A DNA stretch of 41,132 bases from Streptomyces sp. 150FB. Its GTDB lineage: Bacteria; Actinomycetota; Actinomycetes; Streptomycetales; Streptomycetaceae. Position numbers and translations under genes: made by a program. Each line of letters starts with the position of its first letter. Position 1 is the first letter of the stretch. Below the pieces are notes generated by a model, which saw nothing but the letters and a program-made list of their open reading frames with translations, ran no database searches and was not told the DNA's origin. This document shows positions 1-7,724 of the stretch, piece by piece. Location of the stretch: positions 6,536,149 through 6,577,280 of the forward strand of contig NZ_JTHL01000001.1 in NCBI RefSeq assembly GCF_000818195.1. The letters run 5' to 3'.

Positions 1-21
1 GCGGAACGGCCGCCGCGCCGG

Positions 22-594
22 ATGCGGCAACGCGCTGCCCGGGTGGCGGCCGTCGTGGTCGTCGCCGCCGGGGCCGGTACGACGGTGCTCACCGTCCAGT
101 GGTCCGACTCGACGACTCGGTCCGCCAGGCCGCCGGAACTGATGCTGGATCAGTCGACGCCGGCCCCCTCGGCGGCAATGGCGCGGATCGAGGGCCAGGC
201 GTGGGCGGCGGTCGGGGGGCTGGAGCACATCTACGCGCTCTCAGCGGCGGAACGTGACTACAGCGCCGCGTTCAAGGCCGGGGCCGACGCCACCTCCGAC
301 GCGCGGTTCCTCACGGCGATGGGCAAGCTGAACACCACATGCGACGGGCTGACCCGGGCGACGGAGCGAGCCGGCGCGTATTTCACCGTACCCAACCCGA
401 CCGGACAGCAGATGTGGTCGCGGATGCTGACCCGCCACCAGCAGTTGGCCACCGCGTGCCGGAAGCTCGCCACGCAGCCGAGCTCCGCGACCGCCGAGGC
501 CGCGACGGGCGCGCACCAGGACGCCGTCGACTCGACGGACGCGATGATCTACTGGCTCGCCGAGACGGGCGCGATCCGCCCCAAAAAACCGTGA
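22..594 (+). CDS. Anchored or secreted hypothetical protein (start may lie before the window)
   Basis: I do not recognise the family. The protein starts with a basic patch and a hydrophobic stretch at about residues 8-25, which looks like a signal anchor, followed by a Ser/Thr/Pro-rich linker and a mainly alpha-helical domain. Two cysteines (in NTTCDG and ATACRK) could form a disulfide outside the membrane. The reading frame is open to the left window edge and I see no ribosome binding site before this ATG, so the true start may lie upstream. It is followed by two more envelope proteins on the same strand. There is no evidence for a function beyond envelope location. Confidence 0.6.
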   Translation: MRQRAARVAAVVVVAAGAGTTVLTVQWSDSTTRSARPPELMLDQSTPAPSAAMARIEGQAWAAVGGLEHIYALSAAERDYSAAFKAGADATSDARFLTAMGKLNTTCDGLTRATERAGAYFTVPNPTGQQMWSRMLTRHQQLATACRKLATQPSSATAEAATGAHQDAVDSTDAMIYWLAETGAIRPKKP

Positions 595-670
595 ACGCCC
601 GGGACGGGCAGCCTGACAGCGGGTTCATGGCAATCACACAGAATCGTGCTCCTCCCGCCACCGGCGCCGC

Positions 671-682
671 TAAAGTCGCCGC
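671..682 (+). promoter_or_regulatory. -10-like TAAAGT placed for a leaderless mRNA
   Basis: TAAAGT at 671-676 is followed by six bases and then the ATG at 683. No Shine-Dalgarno sequence is visible. This is the spacing expected when transcription starts at the start codon. No convincing -35 box was found. Confidence 0.35.
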
Positions 683-1252
683 ATGACGGATGGTCGAGTG
701 GATACCGCTCCGCTGCGTCGTCGGCGATTACAGGGCCTGGCCGGACGGGGCGCGGTCATCGTGCTGAGCGTGAGCGGAGCGCTCGCGCTGACCGCGTGCG
801 GCGGCGGCGGGAACGGCGACAAGAACGGCAGCGCACAGAGCAAGAAACCGGTCGAGCGCCACACCGTCGTCCTGGAGGCCACCTCCGACTACGGGCGGCC
901 GATCGCGATCAACTACTTCGGTACGGCCACCGGCCCAGAAGGCATGACGACGATCGGCAAGGAAGGCGAGGGGGAACTCTCGGCGGAATCGCCGTGGAAG
1001 GTCACGCTCACCGTGGACGGCAAGGACCCGTGGATCAACCTGTCGGCCAACGGGACCGGCTGCGTCGGCCGGGCGATCGGGGGCGACTCCTGCGAGAGCG
1101 GGGCCATCCCCAGCCGCGAGGACATCGCGGGGACCGGCACCACCACCTGCCAGATCACCATCGACGGCAAGGTCGTGGCGAAGGAGTCCTACACCTATCC
1201 CACGATCATCCCCGTGAGCTGCCTCACCCCGCGCGGCGGGCAACCCCAATGA
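683..1252 (+). CDS. MmpS-like lipoprotein
   Basis: Probable surface lipoprotein of 189 residues. A basic N-terminus and hydrophobic segment end in a lipobox LTAC, with the lipidated Cys at residue 39, followed by a Gly/Asn-rich linker. The mature domain has the pattern of MmpS-type transport accessory proteins: a YFGTA-like strand, SPWKVTLTV, a strand ending in NLSAN, and a C-terminal CQITIDGKVV followed by a last Cys. An insertion with two extra Cys (about residues 131-145) lies between the last strands. No MmpL-type transporter is in the window. The family assignment rests on pattern only. The stop codon lies inside a tandem repeat shared with the spacer to the next gene. Confidence 0.6.
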   Translation: MTDGRVDTAPLRRRRLQGLAGRGAVIVLSVSGALALTACGGGGNGDKNGSAQSKKPVERHTVVLEATSDYGRPIAINYFGTATGPEGMTTIGKEGEGELSAESPWKVTLTVDGKDPWINLSANGTGCVGRAIGGDSCESGAIPSREDIAGTGTTTCQITIDGKVVAKESYTYPTIIPVSCLTPRGGQPQ

Positions 1253-1299
1253 GGAGAGCCCCAGTGAGGAAGCCCCAGTGAGGAAGCCCCGGCGAGGAA
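1243..1299 (+). repeat. Tandem repeat of about 14 nt across a stop codon and spacer
   Basis: Units of the form gccccagtgaggaa occur at 1258-1271, 1272-1285 and 1286-1299 (last copy diverged), with a related copy at 1243-1257 that holds the stop codon of the lipoprotein gene. Each unit carries a gagga sequence. Confidence 0.85.
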
Positions 1300-1318
1300 G
1301 CGAGCGAGGCGAGGGAAG

Positions 1319-2584
1319 ATGACTGACGACCTTGCGCGACCCGTCCCACCGGAAGACCCGCCGTCCGCCGCCGAAGGCGAGGACAGCGAGGGGCGCGACC
1401 AGAACGCCGGCGACCACTTACCCCCACCCCCACCCCGCCGCAGACGGCGGCGCGCCGTGCTCATCGGACTGGGCGCGCTCGTCGTCGCCGTCGCCCTGCT
1501 CCTGTTCATCCTCAGAATCACCGACACCGGGCCGGGCGGCGACCGCGATTCATCCGTGCGCGACGACCTGGCCCGTTCCGCGGCGATGCTGCGCGGCGCT
1601 CCGGCGCTGCACTACACGGGCACCATCCGCGTCAAGGGCCACCCCGACGCCCGACCTGACCTGGTCGTCAGCAACCCCGGTGACGCACTGGGTACGTTGA
1701 CGATGCCCGGGAGCCCCTCGCTCGACTACGTGGCCATCGACGGCAAGTCGTTCGTGCGGGGAAAACCCGAGGCGTGGCGGTCGTTCGGTATGGCGGAGAA
1801 GTCCGAGGTGCTCGCGGAACACCCCTCAATGGTGGCACCGGGCGTGTTGTTCTCCCAAGACCTCGCCGCGACTCTGGCGCCTCCGGCGCTGGCGAAGACC
1901 CTGCTGCTGGAGGACGTTCCCGACGAGAAGATCACCGTCGGCGACCCCGTCCCCGTAGGCGATCACTCCTGCACGCCGATCCACGCCGACGACCTGACCA
2001 TTTGCCTGGGCCAGGAACTGAAGGGCGGCGCCCGGTTCGTCGACCGCGTCAGCTTCTCCGGCGGATCGACCGTCATCAACATCGAGGCGATGACGCGGAA
2101 GGCCGTGAACCAGTTCTCCGGCGACTTCCGGTCGAAGTTCACTATGACGCACGAGGCGGTCAACCCGCAGATCAGTGTGACCACCCAGATCCTGCACGAC
2201 TACGAGGGCAAATGCGCCCCGACGGCCTGCACCTTCAGCGCGCGGGTGACCCCCACGTTTCTCGGTCCCACCTCGGCTCCGGAAGCCTCCGAAGCCGTCC
2301 AGGTGAACTACCTCTGGGTCATCGACCGGGACGGGGTGCCGGTGAAGGTCGGCCCGGACTGCTCCGGCGCCGTCCTGATCAAGCCGGGCAAGTCGACGGA
2401 CCTGTCATGCACCGCCACCGGCCCCTCGGTTCCCGCCGACGGGCCGAACAGCGGCGAGTACCACGGTGAGATCCACACGTCCGATCTCGCGCTCACGCAG
2501 GCGGAGTACGAGCGCCTGGTCCGCCTGGCGGCGGACAACAGCAAGAAGGTCGCGGCCCTCCCGGACCTGCCGCGCCCCCGCTGA
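1319..2584 (+). CDS. Membrane-anchored extracytoplasmic protein of unknown function
   Basis: The 421-residue protein has a short acidic and Pro-rich cytoplasmic tail, a run of arginines, and one transmembrane helix at about residues 46-66. A large extracytoplasmic part follows. Its first half (about 85-270, with segments such as LHYTGTI and YVAIDGKSFVRG) resembles the beta-rich fold of LppX/LprG/LolA-type proteins, but this is a weak impression. The second half has several Cys, including GKCAPTAC and two more near DCSGAV and LSCTAT, that could form disulfides. It follows the MmpS-like lipoprotein gene, so the two may be co-transcribed. A weak GA-rich site precedes the ATG. Confidence 0.7.
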   Translation: MTDDLARPVPPEDPPSAAEGEDSEGRDQNAGDHLPPPPPRRRRRRAVLIGLGALVVAVALLLFILRITDTGPGGDRDSSVRDDLARSAAMLRGAPALHYTGTIRVKGHPDARPDLVVSNPGDALGTLTMPGSPSLDYVAIDGKSFVRGKPEAWRSFGMAEKSEVLAEHPSMVAPGVLFSQDLAATLAPPALAKTLLLEDVPDEKITVGDPVPVGDHSCTPIHADDLTICLGQELKGGARFVDRVSFSGGSTVINIEAMTRKAVNQFSGDFRSKFTMTHEAVNPQISVTTQILHDYEGKCAPTACTFSARVTPTFLGPTSAPEASEAVQVNYLWVIDRDGVPVKVGPDCSGAVLIKPGKSTDLSCTATGPSVPADGPNSGEYHGEIHTSDLALTQAEYERLVRLAADNSKKVAALPDLPRPR

Positions 2585-2644
2585 CCGCGCCGGCGCCGAT
2601 GCCGGGGCGGCGGGGCTCGTCCGTGTGTCCCGGGCGGCGGCGCG

Positions 2645-3451
2645 TCAGGGCTTGCGGGCCACTCCCGCGAACTGCGCCGCCTCCTTGGCCGTGACCTGGC
2701 CCTCCCGGTCCTCGGCCTCGGGGTGCCAACTGTTGCTGGGGGTCAGGCCCGGGTCGATGAGGTCCCAGCCCGAGAAGAACGCCTCGATCTGCTGCCGGGT
2801 GCGGGCCGCGACGGGTGTGCCGGCCGCGCCGTACGTCGAGACGATGCCCGCCACGCCCGGGGGGTCGAACTCGGCGGTGAGGTGCGTGAGGGTGAACGTA
2901 CTGCCCGAAGGCAGCGCGCTCTTCAGCTCCTCGATGATGGCGGCGGCCTGCTCGTCGTCCGGTACGAAGTGCAGCAGTGAGTTCAGGCTCAGCGCGATCG
3001 GCCGGCTGAAGTCGAGGGTGTCGCGTACCTCGGCGGCTGTCAGCAGCGCCTTCGGCGTGGTGACGTCCGCGTGGACGTACGCGGTCCGCCCCGCCGGATC
3101 GCTGTGCAGCAGGGCGCGCGCGTGCGCCAGCACGATCGGGTCGTTGTCGGTGTAGACGACGTGCGCGTGCGGCACCTCGCGCTGGGCGATCTCGTGCAGG
3201 TTGGGCGACGTGGGGATGCCCGTCCCGATGTCCAGGAACTGATCCATGCCCTGTGCGGCGAGGACATGCGTGGAACGCTGCATGAAGCGCCGGGCGATCC
3301 GGGCCGTGGCCAGGATCGAGGGGAAGGCGGCCATGGCGCGGCCCGCCGCCTCGCGGTCGGCGGGGAAGTTGGTGGTCCCGCCCAGGAAGTAGTCGTACAT
3401 GCGCGCCGAATGCGCCCGGTCGAGCTCCAGATCCACTGCGTCGTTCGACAC
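2645..3451 (-). CDS. SAM-dependent methyltransferase, DUF574 family
   Basis: Class I methyltransferase-like protein of 268 residues, of the family greatly expanded in Streptomyces. The N-terminal motif ARMYDYFLGG, the QFLDIGTGIPTSPN motif that forms the SAM site, and YTDNDPIVLAHARALL are typical. Substrates of this family are mostly unknown. I chose the GTG at 3451 because a long purine run (aaagggggg) sits seven bases upstream; a longer frame up to 3562 lacks such a site. The gene is divergent from the sigma-like gene, with a 270-base spacer holding a promoter for the latter. Confidence 0.88.
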   Translation of the reverse strand: MSNDAVDLELDRAHSARMYDYFLGGTTNFPADREAAGRAMAAFPSILATARIARRFMQRSTHVLAAQGMDQFLDIGTGIPTSPNLHEIAQREVPHAHVVYTDNDPIVLAHARALLHSDPAGRTAYVHADVTTPKALLTAAEVRDTLDFSRPIALSLNSLLHFVPDDEQAAAIIEELKSALPSGSTFTLTHLTAEFDPPGVAGIVSTYGAAGTPVAARTRQQIEAFFSGWDLIDPGLTPSNSWHPEAEDREGQVTAKEAAQFAGVARKP

Positions 3452-3634
3452 CGTACGACCCCCCCTTTTTTTCGCCTTCGGCCCGATGTGTCCCCGCGTG
3501 TACCGCGCGGCCTTGGCCTGCCCATCCCGGCGACTCGGCAACCGTGCGAGCGTACTCAACACCCTTGAGGGGCACGGCAGTCGGGGGGTGGGGTAGCCGT
3601 TCGATTACTTTCCGCAAAAAAAGTGGATGGCGCG

Positions 3635-3663
3635 TTGCACAACAACAGGGCTTGTCGTATTGG
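3635..3663 (+). promoter_or_regulatory. Putative promoter of the sigma-like gene
   Basis: TTGCAC at 3635-3640 and TATTGG at 3658-3663 are separated by 17 bases, close to the major sigma factor consensus. They lie in a locally AT-rich stretch about 60 bases before the GTG start. Confidence 0.45.
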
Positions 3664-3721
3664 CTTGTGAGGGAGAGACGGGACCTCTCACACCGACACC
3701 CTCCACCCCCGGAGCGGCGCG

Positions 3722-4342
3722 GTGCCAAGGAACGAGACGCCTGTGAAACTCGATCCGGAACGTGTGGTCGCCGGGAGAGCCGCGGTCGGCACCAAGGACC
3801 CCGGCGCACCGCGCCGGCGGCTGGCGTTGACCTTCGACGCATTCGACACCCACCACCACAAACTGTGGCTGCGCTACGCCCACACGCAGGTCGGCAAGCA
3901 GGCGGCGGCCGAGGCCGTGGTGGACGCCACCTGCGCCCGGCTGGTGCGGAACTGGCCGCATGTCCTGTTACAGGAATCCGTGCCGCAGTACGCCTGGGCG
4001 ATACTCAAGGAGGAGGTGGCGCGCTGGCTCGACGACCACGGCAAGGCGCCCGTACTGGTCGACACCGCCGCGTTCCACTCCGCCGTCCGCAAGCTGCTGT
4101 TGCACGAGATGCGCGACCAATTCGCCGTTCTGGAAGGTGAGATCGGGCTGTACGCGGCGATCGCCAGGCTGCCCGAGCGGCAGTACGACGTGGTGGTCCT
4201 GCGCTACGTCCTCCAGGTGCCGGACGACGGTGTCGCCGAGTACCTGGGCATCGAGCTGGCGACCGTCCGCTCCCATGTGCGCCACGCCAGGAGACGGTTG
4301 GCCAAAGATTTGCAGATACGGGAAACGACGGGGGAAGAGTAG
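3722..4342 (+). CDS. Sigma-70 family (ECF-like) RNA polymerase sigma factor
   Basis: A 206-residue protein with a sigma region-2-like helical part (about residues 35-100) and a clear region 4 at about 140-200. In region 4, IARLPERQYDVVVLRYV leads into a helix-turn-helix with VAEYLGIELATVRSHV and a basic end (RHARRRLAKDL). Region 2 is weakly conserved, so it may be an atypical or degenerate sigma factor. The GTG at 3722 has ggag seven bases upstream; another in-frame GTG lies at 3743. The next gene starts two bases after the stop, which suggests a functional pair. Confidence 0.75.
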   Translation: MPRNETPVKLDPERVVAGRAAVGTKDPGAPRRRLALTFDAFDTHHHKLWLRYAHTQVGKQAAAEAVVDATCARLVRNWPHVLLQESVPQYAWAILKEEVARWLDDHGKAPVLVDTAAFHSAVRKLLLHEMRDQFAVLEGEIGLYAAIARLPERQYDVVVLRYVLQVPDDGVAEYLGIELATVRSHVRHARRRLAKDLQIRETTGEE

Positions 4343-4344
4343 AC

Positions 4345-5043
4345 ATGCACCGCACCGGAGAACCCACGCCCATCGGGAGGCTGTTGGAGGGCGCCGAGAT
4401 CCTCGCCGACACGTACGAGGACTACGACACCGAGGCTGCGCGGCTGCGCGTCACCACCCGGTGGGCGCCGACCGTGACACCGTTTCCCGCGCTGCCCAGT
4501 TACCCCTCCGCGCACGAACAGGCCGCGCACGACCTCGATCTGGCCGTCGCGCTCATCGTGGACGCGCCGGAGGCCGCGGCGGGGCTGGCGCGCCTCGCCG
4601 ACCAGGACCGTATCGAGCCGGAGGGCGCGGTGGTCTTCGCGGCGCTGCTGCATCTCACCGGACACAAGGAAGCGGCACTGTTCTGGTGGCAGTTCGCCGC
4701 GGGCGGCGGCAGCAGGACGGCCGCCTTCTGTCTCTACCTCGTCCACCAGCAGAGGGCCGAGTTCAGGGACGCGGAGTACTGGCGCGGGCAGTCGCGCAGA
4801 CTGTCGCGGCCCGGCCACGTACGGCTCGCGCCGGCGCCCTCGACTTCGTGCCCGCTGCTGCCCGAGTCGGTCAGGCACGACCTGATCAGCCAGTGCAGGA
4901 GCGGACGCCACCCGTCGCTGCCCGCGTCGCTGGAAGCGGTCATCAACCGGCTGCGCGTCGACAGCGCCGACGAGGACTTCGGCGAGGTGCCGCAGCCGGC
5001 GGCGACGCTGACCGTCGATCTGGCGGGGGAGCCGGCCGGTTGA
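4345..5043 (+). CDS. Soluble hypothetical partner of the sigma-like factor
   Basis: A 232-residue cytosolic protein with no signal or membrane segment. The middle part (about residues 90-155) is helical and repeats an A-A-L-L-H/A-F-C-L-Y pattern, as in TPR or Sel1-like repeats (GAVVFAALLHLTGHKEAALFWW, then AAFCLYLVHQQ). It starts two bases after the upstream stop, so translation is likely coupled. No zinc-binding anti-sigma motif (HxxxCxxC) is present. A role in controlling the sigma-like protein is only an inference from position. Confidence 0.65.
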   Translation: MHRTGEPTPIGRLLEGAEILADTYEDYDTEAARLRVTTRWAPTVTPFPALPSYPSAHEQAAHDLDLAVALIVDAPEAAAGLARLADQDRIEPEGAVVFAALLHLTGHKEAALFWWQFAAGGGSRTAAFCLYLVHQQRAEFRDAEYWRGQSRRLSRPGHVRLAPAPSTSCPLLPESVRHDLISQCRSGRHPSLPASLEAVINRLRVDSADEDFGEVPQPAATLTVDLAGEPAG

Positions 5044-5064
5044 GGCAGGCCGCCGGGCCGTAGG

Positions 5065-5898
5065 TCAGCCGGACACGGCTGCGACGACGGTGAACTGGGC
5101 GCCGTCCGGATCGCGCAGTGTCGCCTTGCGCTCTGTGCGCTCTGTGCGCTCCGCGTGGTCCGTGCGCCCGTCGCGCGTACCGGCGTACGCCGTGGTGGGG
5201 GGCGCCACGACCGTGCCGCCCGCCGCCTCGGCGGCCTCGGCCGCGGCGTCGGCGTCCGGCACGCGGAACGACACATGCCAGCGGGGCCGCACCTGCGGGT
5301 CGGGCGCGCTCTCCACGGCCCCGCCGCGCAGCGCCGCGACGACGTCCCCGTTGTCGACCACGAGCACCCGGTCCTGCTCGTACCGCACGTCGCAGCTCCG
5401 GCCGTCGTCCGTGGACGCCCATCCGAGGACCTCCGCGTAGAAGATCGCGGCGGCGAACGCGTCGCGCGTACGCAGCTCAAGCCCCGCGGGTCCGGCTCCC
5501 TGCCCCACGGACCAGCCCCGGACCGTCCGGCCCTCCCAGAAGCCGAAGACCGCGCCGTCCGGGTCGGCGGCGAGCACACCACGCCCCGGCGGCAGCGCGA
5601 GCGGCCCCACGGCGACCGTCGCGCCCCGCTCCCGGACCCGGGCGGCGGTCACGTCCGCACCCTCGACACCGAAGTACGGGATCCACGCGACCGAGACCCG
5701 CAGACCGGCGGCGAGCGCACCGATCCCGGCGACCGGCGAACGGCCGTCGAAGGCGACGGTGAACTCCTCGCCCAGCGTGGTCCGCCGGAAGGTCCAGCCG
5801 AGGACGGCCGCGTAGAAATCCCGGGACCTGTCCAGGTCGCGTGCCATGAGACTGACCCAGCACGGGGCCCCGGATTCCGCATGACGTGACGCCGACAT
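5065..5898 (-). CDS. Two-domain VOC (glyoxalase/bleomycin-resistance fold) protein
   Basis: Two VOC modules follow each other, about residues 10-125 and 135-277. Each begins with the signature of a helix leading to FYAAVLGW or FYAEVLGW, and each ends with an ADPDGAVFGFWEG-like or RDPDGAQFTVV strand. Such proteins bind metals or small molecules, and the substrate here cannot be told. A tandem TER/AER repeat interrupts the second module. I prefer the ATG at 5898; the ATG at 5916 has GGAGG only one base upstream. It is convergent with the sigma partner gene and divergent from the SnoaL-like gene. Confidence 0.8.
   Translation of the reverse strand: MSASRHAESGAPCWVSLMARDLDRSRDFYAAVLGWTFRRTTLGEEFTVAFDGRSPVAGIGALAAGLRVSVAWIPYFGVEGADVTAARVRERGATVAVGPLALPPGRGVLAADPDGAVFGFWEGRTVRGWSVGQGAGPAGLELRTRDAFAAAIFYAEVLGWASTDDGRSCDVRYEQDRVLVVDNGDVVAALRGGAVESAPDPQVRPRWHVSFRVPDADAAAEAAEAAGGTVVAPPTTAYAGTRDGRTDHAERTERTERKATLRDPDGAQFTVVAAVSG
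5127..5162 (-). repeat. Four 9-nt tandem units inside the VOC gene
   Basis: Units tgcgctctg, tgcgctctg, tgcgctccg and cgtggtccg follow directly on the plus strand. On the coding strand they encode the charged tri-residue repeat AER-TER-TER within a loop of the second VOC module. Confidence 0.85.
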
Positions 5899-6019
5899 GG
5901 TTGTTGTCCGCTCCATTCCTCCGGGTACACAGCTTGATCACACATTGCCCGTGCGTGCTTCGCCACGCGTGTGGCTCGCCGATGACTTGTCACCGGAGGC
6001 GCAGTCTTTCCCTGTGTGG

Positions 6020-6031
6020 GCCGTATACGGC
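6020..6031. promoter_or_regulatory. Perfect 12-bp palindrome in a divergent spacer
   Basis: GCCGTATACGGC lies 50 bases before the SnoaL-like gene, in the spacer shared with the divergent VOC gene. It may be a dimeric repressor site, but no cognate regulator is evident. Confidence 0.35.
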
Positions 6032-6080
6032 GGCCCCGGCCCGTCTCGTTCCGTCCCGTCCCGCACCAGGAGGCCACGCA

Positions 6081-6449
6081 ATGCCGCAGCCGAACGCCGA
6101 GCGCGCCCAGCACACCGAGAACGCCGACATCGTCCGTGCCTGCATGGAGAGCTACATCGCCCAGGACCGCGACACCGCCCTGCGCCTGATCGCCGACGAC
6201 TACGCCTTCACCAGCCCGCAGGACGAGCACATCGGCAAGGACGCCTTCTTCGAGCGCTGCTTCCCGACCACCGAACGGCTGCGCCGGCAGAAGATCCTCC
6301 AGGTGCTGCCGACCTCCGGTGACGACGTCTTCGTCATGTACGAGTACGAGCTGAAGACCGGCGAGCGGTACCGCAACGTCGAGGTCAGCACCGTCCGGGA
6401 GGGCCGGATCAGGCAGACGCAGGTCTTCTTCGGGGGGCGGATCGGGTAG
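6081..6449 (+). CDS. SnoaL-like / NTF2-fold protein
   Basis: A 122-residue single-domain protein with the order of the SnoaL-like fold: a helix with VRACMESYIAQDRDTALRLIADDYAF, then FTSPQDEHIGKDAFFERCF, then antiparallel strands ending in RNVEVSTVREGRIRQTQVFFGG. Members include small-molecule isomerases and hydrolases as well as non-catalytic binders, so the reaction is open. The start at 6081 is supported by AGGAGG at 6068-6073; a frame open from 5886 has no such signal. Confidence 0.82.
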   Translation: MPQPNAERAQHTENADIVRACMESYIAQDRDTALRLIADDYAFTSPQDEHIGKDAFFERCFPTTERLRRQKILQVLPTSGDDVFVMYEYELKTGERYRNVEVSTVREGRIRQTQVFFGGRIG

Positions 6450-6483
6450 CGGCGGGAAGAGGCAGGTGGGGGTGACCTCGACG

Positions 6484-6522
6484 TAGAAAGCGCTTGCTAA
6501 TACGTCCGCCGAGGCCTTTACT
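6484..6522 (+). promoter_or_regulatory. LacI-type palindrome overlapping a promoter of the aldo/keto reductase
   Basis: TAGAAAGCGCTTGCTA (6484-6499) is a 16-bp palindrome with one mismatched pair and the central AAGCGCTT core seen in many LacI/GalR-family operators. It covers a possible -35 box TTGCTA (6494-6499), which is 17 bases from TTTACT (6517-6522). The gene starts at 6556. Confidence 0.5.
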
Positions 6523-6555
6523 GAAGCGTTCACCGAAGATCGAACGGAGTGCACG

Positions 6556-7593
6556 ATGACGGAGTACCGCCCCTTCGGACGTACCGGCGTGATGGTCAGC
6601 CCGCTGTGTCTGGGCACCATGATGTTCGGCCCCCGGGGGAACCCCGACCACGACGACAGCGTCCGGATCATCCACCGCGCCCTGGACTCCGGGATCAACT
6701 TCGTCGACACCGCCGACGTCTACTCGGCCGGCGAGTCCGAGATCGTCGTCGGCAAGGCGCTGGCGGGGGCCCGGCGCGACAACGTCGTGCTGGCCACCAA
6801 GTTCCACGGCGGCATGGGCGACGACCCGAACGAGCGCGGCAACTCCCGCCGCTGGATCATCCGCGAGGTCGAGAACAGCCTGCGCCGCCTGAACACCGAC
6901 TGGATCGACCTCTACCAGGTCCACCGCCCCGGACCGGAGACGGACTTCGACGAGACCCTCGGCGCGCTGTCCGACCTCGTGCACCAGGGCAAGATCCGCT
7001 ACATCGGTACGTCCACCTACCAGCCCTCCGAGATCGTCGAGGGCCAGTGGATCGCCGAGCGCCGCGGCCGCGAGCGGGTGGTCAGCGAGCAGCCGCCGTA
7101 CTCCGTACTGGCCCGTGGCATCGAGCGCGAGATGCTGCCCGTCGCCCAGCGCTACGGCCTCGCCGTGATCCCGTGGAGCCCGCTCGCGGGCGGCTGGCTC
7201 TCCGGCCGCTACCGCAAGGGCGCCGCGCAGCCCACCTCCAGCCGCTCCGACAACCAGCGGGAGCGCTTCGACATCGACGCCGCCGAGAACGCGGCGAAGC
7301 TCGAAGCGGCCGACGCGCTCGCCGTACTGGCCGAGGAGGCGGGGCTCACCCTCGTACAGCTCGCGCTGGCCTTTGTGCTCGAACATCCCGCGATCACCTC
7401 GGCGATCATCGGGCCGCGCACGATGGAGCAGTTGGAGACGCAGCTCGACGCGGGCGACATCCGGCTGAGCAAGGACGTACTCGACCGGATCGACGAGATC
7501 GTCCCGCCGGGCACCAACTTGTCGACGCGCGACTCGGGTTACACCCCGCCCTCCCTCAACGACCCGTCGCTGCGCCGTCGTCCTTCGCACTGA
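6556..7593 (+). CDS. Aldo/keto reductase
   Basis: NAD(P)H-dependent oxidoreductase of the aldo/keto reductase family, 345 residues, with a (beta/alpha)8 barrel. The catalytic tetrad is visible: Asp51 and Tyr56 in DTADVYSAGESE, Lys82 in LATKFHGG and His123 in YQVHRPGP. The cofactor-binding end is present in VIPWSPLAGGWLSGRY and in the AIIGPRTMEQLETQL segment. It resembles the subgroup of YajO/Tas-like reductases. The substrate is unknown. The gene stands alone between a LacI-type operator and a strong terminator. Confidence 0.92.
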   Translation: MTEYRPFGRTGVMVSPLCLGTMMFGPRGNPDHDDSVRIIHRALDSGINFVDTADVYSAGESEIVVGKALAGARRDNVVLATKFHGGMGDDPNERGNSRRWIIREVENSLRRLNTDWIDLYQVHRPGPETDFDETLGALSDLVHQGKIRYIGTSTYQPSEIVEGQWIAERRGRERVVSEQPPYSVLARGIEREMLPVAQRYGLAVIPWSPLAGGWLSGRYRKGAAQPTSSRSDNQRERFDIDAAENAAKLEAADALAVLAEEAGLTLVQLALAFVLEHPAITSAIIGPRTMEQLETQLDAGDIRLSKDVLDRIDEIVPPGTNLSTRDSGYTPPSLNDPSLRRRPSH

Positions 7594-7607
7594 GACGTAC
7601 GATCGGT

Positions 7608-7646
7608 GTCCGCGCGGCGCCGCTGCGTGAGCGGCGCGGCGCGGAC
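7608..7646 (+). terminator. Stem-loop after the aldo/keto reductase
   Basis: Arms at 7608-7624 and 7630-7646 pair over 17 positions with one mismatch around a 5-base loop. There is no T-run, as is common in Streptomyces. Confidence 0.7.
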
Positions 7647-7724
7647 CGCGGTCAAGGGCCGGTCGCCGGGGCCCCGGAAGTCGGTAAAGCCCGGACGCGG
7701 CACCGGAACCCGACCTACTCTCGA

